64,000 bases of DNA from Myxococcus eversor (lineage in GTDB: Bacteria > Myxococcota > Myxococcia > Myxococcales > Myxococcaceae), in contig NZ_JAAIXY010000012.1 in the NCBI RefSeq assembly GCF_010894455.1, positions 62,001 through 126,000 of the forward strand, given 5' to 3'. Made by a program: the position numbers and the translations under genes. Of the stretch, positions 60,701-64,000 are shown piece by piece; the stretch's first letter is position 1, and every line of letters starts with the position of its first letter. The notes under the pieces are model-generated. The model saw only the letters and a list, made by a program, of their open reading frames with translations. It was not told the DNA's origin and did no database searches.

Positions 60701-60885
60701 TGGGCGGCCTGTCCGTCTCCACGGTGCTCAGCCTCCTCGTGGTGCCGGCCTTCTACGTGGTCGCCGACCGCATGAAGACGAGGCTGGCCAACTGGAGGGG
60801 CAAGCGCCCGGATGACGAAGCCGGTGGCCCCGCGGCGCATGGGCACCCCGGTGGCGAGGAGCCTCGCCCGGCGGCGCACGGCTGA
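57751..60885 (+). CDS. RND efflux pump (MdtB/C-AcrB type)
   Basis: 1044 residues, ATG overlapping the adaptor stop. Full RND layout: TM1 (PVLAWMIMAATIVFGIVASQ), the early motif GISQFPDVDFPTINI, TM4 with GIVVDDAIMVLENIFRH (two Asp), TM10 with MGIVKKNSIILVDYALQ (Lys) and the C-terminal LGGLSVSTVLSLLVVPAFYV. Closest by eye to hydrophobe/amphiphile pumps of the AcrB/MdtC group. With the two preceding overlapping genes it makes a complete tripartite efflux system. A hairpin follows 8 nt after the stop. Confidence 0.93.
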   Translation: MSLTEACIKKPVLAWMIMAATIVFGIVASQRIGISQFPDVDFPTINISVTWEGANPEAVESDVIEPIEEAVTQVEGVTSITSNARQGGANITVELDLSRNVDTALADVQTKVSQAQRQLPEDIDPPIVTKTNPEDQPIIQVGVSGPFSQQVVSDFARYRVKEKLQTVPGVGEVQIGGSLERNVRIWVDSSKLDSLGLTVTDITAALQREHVELPAGRIETAGREVNVRVLGEALDLETLRNIIIREQGGQPVYLHDVALVEDGFEDIRRMARVNGTPAQGLGIKKQRGANAVSVAQGVRAALVRIQKEAPEGMDVAVRFDSTQFIEESVHEIEFELLLACILTAFVCWVFLGSLSSTMNVVLAIPMSLLGTVAVIYFLGFTLNTFTLLGLALAVGIVVDDAIMVLENIFRHAEEGKDRVRAAREGTAEITFAALAATMAVIAIFLPVVFMKGIIGKFFLQFGVTLCVAVLLSYVEAITLAPARCAQLLKTSREGRSKMGVWVDKGFSKLEHAYGRVLGWGLKRPWRVLGVAVLILAASVFAFRALPGEFVPSQDQSRLMVRLQTAVGSSLEETNKIFQRAEAFAASRPEVLGVFAVVGGGGGNSSVNAGMLMLTLKPPDERMPQAEFQQILRKELNSYPGLRAVVQDLSQAGFTAQRGFPVEFSVRGSDWDQLVKASQEMRDKVQASGKVVDVDTDYQLGMPELRITPDRARAADLGVPIQAVATTINALVGGVRVGKYSTGGRRIDVRMRLLAGQRSRPEDLAMLKVRTASGALVPLSSLVTQEERPALQAITRRDRERAISIFANVAPGSNQEEALATVEQLAKDLPGGVRVVPGGASVAFRDSMSSLFFALFLGIGVAYMVLGAQFNSFLHPVTVLTILPLSVAGASFALLGTGSTLNIFSMIGLLLLMGIVKKNSIILVDYALQQRELGLDAVESMQRAGPVRLRPILMTSTATMMAAVPAALALGAGSETRAPMSIAVLGGLSVSTVLSLLVVPAFYVVADRMKTRLANWRGKRPDDEAGGPAAHGHPGGEEPRPAAHG

Positions 60886-60892
60886 GCAGGAG

Positions 60893-60927
60893 AGGGCCCC
60901 GGCGGGATGCATGCCCGCCGTGGGCCT
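60893..60927 (+). terminator. Hairpin after the RND operon
   Basis: AGGGCCCCGGCGGG pairs with CCCGCCGTGGGCCT (14 bp, two mismatches) around loop ATGCATG, starting 8 nt after the pump stop, followed by TTGT. Confidence 0.6.
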
Positions 60928-61083
60928 TGTCGGGCTCGGGGAGGTTCGTTTCCGGGAAAGCGCGGGGGCTGGCGACCTTCCCTCCGCGCGGCTTCCCGCT
61001 GAAGCGGGTGCGCGTCGTGGTCACTGTCACAGGCACGTCCGTGGTCGGGCAGGTGAGTCCACGGCGAGCAAGGAGATGACCCC

Positions 61084-61542
61084 ATGGCGCAAGAGACCGA
61101 GCTTCCTCCCTCCATCACCCCGGTGAAGGAGCGCGACGAGTCGCTGGACCTCCAGGCGTTCCTCGACGAAATCGGCAACAGCCGCGAGGTCAGCGTCAAC
61201 AAGGTGGAGGCGCGGGACGCGGCGCACGCGGTGTTGTGCACGCTGGCGCGGCGGCTGTCCGATGGTGAGGACGTGAAGCTGATGAACGCCCTGGGCAGCG
61301 ACATCGGCGATATCGTCGGAGAGTGCACCATCCTCCGAGGCCCGTCCCATGCGCGGCGCATGCACCGCGAGGAGTTCATCTCCGACATCGCGGACCACCT
61401 GAAGATTCCGGTGGACCAGGCGGACCGGGTGATGAAGGTGGTGTTCACCGCGGTGAGGGACCGCATCCCCGAGGACGAGGTGTCCGCGGTGGCCTCTCAG
61501 CTCCCGCCGGACCTCGCGGACAGCTTCCGCCGGCCGGTGTAG
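61084..61542 (+). CDS. DUF2267 protein
   Basis: 152 residues, ATG with AAGGAG upstream. The DUF2267 family pattern is visible: FLDEIGNS, then ARDAAHAVLCTLARRLSDGE, RMHREEFISDIADHL and VMKVVFTAVRDRIPEDEVSA near the C-terminus. These helical proteins are widespread, of unknown biochemistry, and often stress-induced. Convergent with the glutathione peroxidase gene. Confidence 0.85.
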   Translation: MAQETELPPSITPVKERDESLDLQAFLDEIGNSREVSVNKVEARDAAHAVLCTLARRLSDGEDVKLMNALGSDIGDIVGECTILRGPSHARRMHREEFISDIADHLKIPVDQADRVMKVVFTAVRDRIPEDEVSAVASQLPPDLADSFRRPV

Positions 61543-61561
61543 CGAAGGCGGTGTGCCGACA

Positions 61562-61588
61562 CCGGGCTTCCATTCACGGGAAGCCCGG
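61562..61588. terminator. Bidirectional hairpin between DUF2267 and peroxidase genes
   Basis: CCGGGCTTCC and GGAAGCCCGG form a perfect 10-bp stem (61562-61571 with 61579-61588) around a 7-nt loop, between two convergent stops. Confidence 0.7.
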
Positions 61589-61603
61589 AGCGGCTCACGA
61601 CAC

Positions 61604-62155
61604 TCAGGCGGACTTGGCCAGCGCGGCGTCAATGGCCTGGACCAGACGCGGGTCCTCCGCCGTCACGTCCGGGGCGAAGCGGGCGGCGACGCGGCCATCG
61701 CGGCCGATGAGGAACTTCTCGAAGTTCCACTGCACTTCAGGAATCGGATTCGCCTCGATGCCGTAGCCCTTGAGCTTCTGGCGCATCGGCCCTTCGCCGG
61801 TGGCGTCGGGGAAGGCGCTCGTCAGCTCGCTGTAGAGCGGGTGCTTGTTCTCGCCCACGACGGAGATCTTCGAGAACAGCGGGAACTTCACCGCGTACGT
61901 CAGGTCGCAGAAGTCCTTGATCTCCGCCTCGGTGCCCGGCTCCTGGCCCATGAAGTTGTTCGCGGGAAAGCCGAGCACCTCCAGCCCCTGGGCGTTCTTG
62001 CTCTCGTAGAGCTTCTCCAGGCCCTCGTACTGCGGGGTGAGGCCGCACTTGGAGGCGACGTTCACCACCAGCAGCACCTTGCCCTTGAACTGCCCCAGCG
62101 TCAGTGCCGCGCCGTCGATGGACTTCAGGGGGATGTCGTAGAGGTTCTGGCTCAT
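61604..62155 (-). CDS. Thioredoxin-type glutathione peroxidase
   Basis: 183 residues. Peroxidatic Cys37 is in VNVASKCGLTP. Gln71 (GQEPG), Trp143 and Asn144 (VQWNFEKFL) complete the catalytic tetrad. A resolving Cys83 lies in EIKDFCDLTYAVKFP, which fits the 2-Cys, thioredoxin-dependent type. The commonly conserved Cys of the FPCNQF motif is Ala here (FPANNF). Reduces hydroperoxides in the cytoplasm. Single gene. Confidence 0.93.
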   Translation of the reverse strand: MSQNLYDIPLKSIDGAALTLGQFKGKVLLVVNVASKCGLTPQYEGLEKLYESKNAQGLEVLGFPANNFMGQEPGTEAEIKDFCDLTYAVKFPLFSKISVVGENKHPLYSELTSAFPDATGEGPMRQKLKGYGIEANPIPEVQWNFEKFLIGRDGRVAARFAPDVTAEDPRLVQAIDAALAKSA

Positions 62156-62202
62156 ATGGGCGCGGAGCCTCGTACTTTGGCCCCGCGCCCGTCAATCGCC
62201 GC

Positions 62203-63327
62203 CTACGTCCGGGTGATGGCGAGGCGCGCGAAGAGATGCCAGGTGGAGCTCTCGCCCAGCGGCGGTGTCGTCTTGTGTCGCAGGACAATGGTCTCCTCCT
62301 TCGGGTCGCCGCTCTGGTGCTCCAGGATGAGCCGGGCCTCCACGGGGGTGGTGAGCCAGGTCTGGAACATGCTGGGCAGGGCGTTGGAGGTGCTGATGCT
62401 CCCCACCACCAGGACGCGGGGGTCGTCGTTCTTGATGGTCTCCGAGTCGCCTCCCGCGTGCCGCAGCCGGCAGTAGCCTCCGTTCGCGGTGGGTGACTTG
62501 TTCGTCACCATGCCCTCCTCCTCCTGGCCGGTGAGGTAGACGGTGCTGGAGAAGCCGGAGATGTCATACGTGCCGGGGGGAACGGTGATGACGCCCGTCC
62601 CCAGGTCCAACCGGATGGAGCGCTCGGGCGAACACGCCTCCACGCGGGTGAACACGCGCGTGTTCATTCCCTTCTTCAGCTTCTTCGTCTCGGGCGAGTC
62701 CTCGGCGAAGACGGCGAACACGCGGGAGTAGCTCACCGGGGACGAGGTCCACTGGTAGCTCGCCTCGTTCTTGCCTCCCTCGCCGTCCAGGGTGCGCACC
62801 TGCTTGTTGCCGTCGCTTCGTCCGCCGGTGAGCCACCGGTCCTTCGCGCCGCCCACCTTCAAGTAGAGGGCCCGGCCCCGTTTGACTTCGCCGCTGCCCA
62901 CGGTTGAACGGCTCTCCATCACCGTCCACTGGTAGTTCTCCTCGTACTTGCCGCCCTCACCGTCGAGCGAGGAGACGCCTTGCTGGCCCTCTCCGAATCC
63001 CCCCTTCAGCCACCGGAGCTTCTCGCCACCCACCTTGAGATAGACCTTGTCGCCGTAGCGCACGGGCCCGCTGCCCACGCTGTCGCGGGCCTTCATCAGC
63101 GTCCAGCGGTAGCTGGGTTCCATGGCGCCTCCCTCGCCATCGAGGGTGTTGACCTGGGTGTTGCCTTCACTCCGGCCCCCGGTGAGCCACAGGAGCTTCG
63201 TGCCGCCCACCTGGAGATAGAGCGTCTCTCCATAGATGAGTGATTCGGTGGTGGGGATGAGCTCCGGAGCGGGGGAAGGCTTCGCTGGACCGACTTGCGT
63301 GGACTCGAGATTGGATTGTGATGACAA
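62203..63327 (-). CDS. Protein with three beta-trefoil-like repeats and C-terminal domain
   Basis: 374 residues from a TTG at 63327 that has AGGAGG five nt upstream; an ATG at 63363 in frame lacks a well-spaced site. Three ~59-residue repeats follow: YGETLYLQVGGTKLLWLTGG, YGDKVYLKVGGEKLRWLKGG and RGRALYLKVGGAKDRWLTGG. Each continues with S/T-L-DGEGG and a Y-x-WT strand. A threefold repeat of this size is expected for a beta-trefoil (lectin/fascin-like). A ~150-residue C-terminal domain follows (RVFAVFAEDSPETKKL..., LGTGVITVPPGTYDISGFSS). No signal peptide. Possibly a surface or secreted lectin; not MBHA, whose repeats differ. Confidence 0.65.
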   Translation of the reverse strand: MSSQSNLESTQVGPAKPSPAPELIPTTESLIYGETLYLQVGGTKLLWLTGGRSEGNTQVNTLDGEGGAMEPSYRWTLMKARDSVGSGPVRYGDKVYLKVGGEKLRWLKGGFGEGQQGVSSLDGEGGKYEENYQWTVMESRSTVGSGEVKRGRALYLKVGGAKDRWLTGGRSDGNKQVRTLDGEGGKNEASYQWTSSPVSYSRVFAVFAEDSPETKKLKKGMNTRVFTRVEACSPERSIRLDLGTGVITVPPGTYDISGFSSTVYLTGQEEEGMVTNKSPTANGGYCRLRHAGGDSETIKNDDPRVLVVGSISTSNALPSMFQTWLTTPVEARLILEHQSGDPKEETIVLRHKTTPPLGESSTWHLFARLAITRT

Positions 63328-63470
63328 GGCATCCTCCTGTTGGGTGCGCTGAAACGATGCCATGCGAAACGGAGGACACCTCCCAGGGATACGAAGCGAT
63401 ACAAAGCGAGACGGCGCGACGCGCGCACCCTGGATGCCAGGGATAGGGTATGCTTCAGGGGCAGTGTTCC

Positions 63471-63486
63471 TGGCACGGGTGCCGCC
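63471..63486 (+). promoter_or_regulatory. Weak -24-like element before the response regulator
   Basis: TGGCACGGGTGCCGCC has an exact TGGCACG -24 box and GC at the right -12 distance, but the -12 reads CCGC not TTGC. It would start transcription near 63497, so translation would begin at 63507. Confidence 0.25.
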
Positions 63487-63488
63487 CA

Positions 63489-64000
63489 ATGGACTTGAAA
63501 AACCAGATGTCGACGCCGCGTGTCTTCATCGTGGATGACGACCCGCAACTCACGGCGATGATTGCCGACTACTTGCGATTGCATGGCTTCAGCGCGGGGT
63601 GTGAGGCCAGTGGAGACCGGGCGGTGCCACGGATTCTCGCCGAGCGGCCCGACCTGGTGGTGCTGGATGTGATGCTTCCGGGCAAGGATGGCTTCACCGT
63701 CTGCAGGGAGCTGCGCGGCGCCTATCCGGGCCCCATCCTCATGCTGACGGGGCGAGGGGCGGAGGCGGACGAAGTCGTGGGGCTGGAGAGCGGCGCCGAC
63801 GACTACCTGCCGAAGCCGGTCCGCCCGCGCGTGCTCCTGGCGCGGCTGCGCGCCTTGCTGCGCCGCACCACGAGCACGGCGCCGACGACGGTCGAGACAT
63901 CCCTCATTCGAGTCGGAGAGCTCACGGTCGACCCGGCGCGCAGGACGGCCCGTCTGCGAGGGGCGCCGCTCGATTTGACTTCGGGCGAGCTGGACGTGCT
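63489..64000 (+). CDS. OmpR-family response regulator (partial, RstA-like)
   Basis: The gene runs off the right edge. The receiver has FIVDDDP (acidic pocket), LVVLDVMLPGKDGFTVCREL (phospho-acceptor Asp in DVM), LMLTGRG (switch Thr) and ADDYLPKPVRPRVLLARL (Lys). The winged-helix domain begins with VGELTVDPARRTARLRGAPL. The start is the ATG at 63489 or the one six codons later at 63507; neither has a Shine-Dalgarno. A kinase partner probably follows outside the window. Confidence 0.92.
   Translation, partial: MDLKNQMSTPRVFIVDDDPQLTAMIADYLRLHGFSAGCEASGDRAVPRILAERPDLVVLDVMLPGKDGFTVCRELRGAYPGPILMLTGRGAEADEVVGLESGADDYLPKPVRPRVLLARLRALLRRTTSTAPTTVETSLIRVGELTVDPARRTARLRGAPLDLTSGELDV

Noticed and set aside
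57091..60912. 1273-codon minus-strand ORF
   Set aside because: Antisense to the second RND pump; same shadow composition.
61604..62155. Loss of the FPCNQF cysteine in the glutathione peroxidase as a sign of inactivation
   Set aside because: The peroxidatic Cys37, tetrad residues and resolving Cys83 are present, so the enzyme should work.
1..64000. tRNA genes, rRNA, CRISPR arrays, transposases and phage genes
   Set aside because: Looked for and not seen; the short repeats found are all inside coding sequence.

Overview
The window is high-GC DNA (roughly 68-70% by eye) packed with genes whose combination points to a predatory, fruiting myxobacterium of the Myxococcaceae (Myxococcus/Corallococcus/Pyxidicoccus type). 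The signs are a Ser/Thr kinase joined to an FHA-GAF-cyclase, a sigma-54 enhancer-binding protein with a GAF domain, an ELWxxDGT-repeat lipoprotein, a MopE-motif lipoprotein, several lipoproteins, and very long antisense ORFs caused by high GC3. The genus is inferred from gene content only. I saw no rRNA, tRNA, CRISPR array, transposase or phage gene.

Layout. 1-626 is the start of a sarcosine-oxidase-alpha-like 2Fe-2S/FAD protein. 831-3473 is an ECF sigma factor, its zinc-finger anti-sigma and an STN/polymer-forming membrane protein. 3536-5389 is TruD with a long repetitive basic tail. 5597-9690 is a translationally coupled FHA-GAF-cyclase and Ser/Thr kinase. 9916-13173 holds a membrane protein and a 777-residue orphan. 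13312-15759 is a metallo-hydrolase plus sigma-54 activator operon, with palindromes and a -24/-12-like element upstream. 16060-17298 carries an orphan ParA ATPase and Rnk. 17402-20844 holds two envelope lipoproteins/secreted proteins. 21208-27231 is gltBD, and 27545-28033 is a NUDIX hydrolase. 28164-33799 is an iron-uptake cluster (TonB, PepSY, TonB-dependent siderophore receptor, PiuC) with two Fur-box-like sites. 33806-40935 carries a DEAD-box helicase, a metallophosphoesterase, a papain-like protein and a universal-stress/phospholipase-D fusion. 40936-43608 is a lower-GC patch with a secreted protein, a frameshifted gene remnant and a secreted esterase.

From 43609 to 60885 the window is almost entirely envelope transport: one tripartite RND efflux system, a five-gene MCE (Mla-like) lipid transporter, a MopE-motif lipoprotein, and a second tripartite RND system. 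61084-64000 carries a DUF2267 protein, a glutathione peroxidase, a triplicated lectin-like protein and the start of an OmpR-type response regulator.

The observation I rate highest is the MCE transporter. It has two different ATPases and two different MlaE permeases, encoded with 4-8 nt overlaps. The ATPases carry complementary defects: one has lost the catalytic Glu and the H-loop His but keeps LSGG, the other has lost LSGG but keeps Glu and His. This predicts an obligate heterodimer with one working ATP site and one degenerate site, like asymmetric ABC exporters but in an MCE lipid importer/exporter. Other leads are the autoregulated sigma-54 operon, the stress-domain/phospholipase fusion, the papain-like orphan and the Fur operator lying on the tonB start codon.
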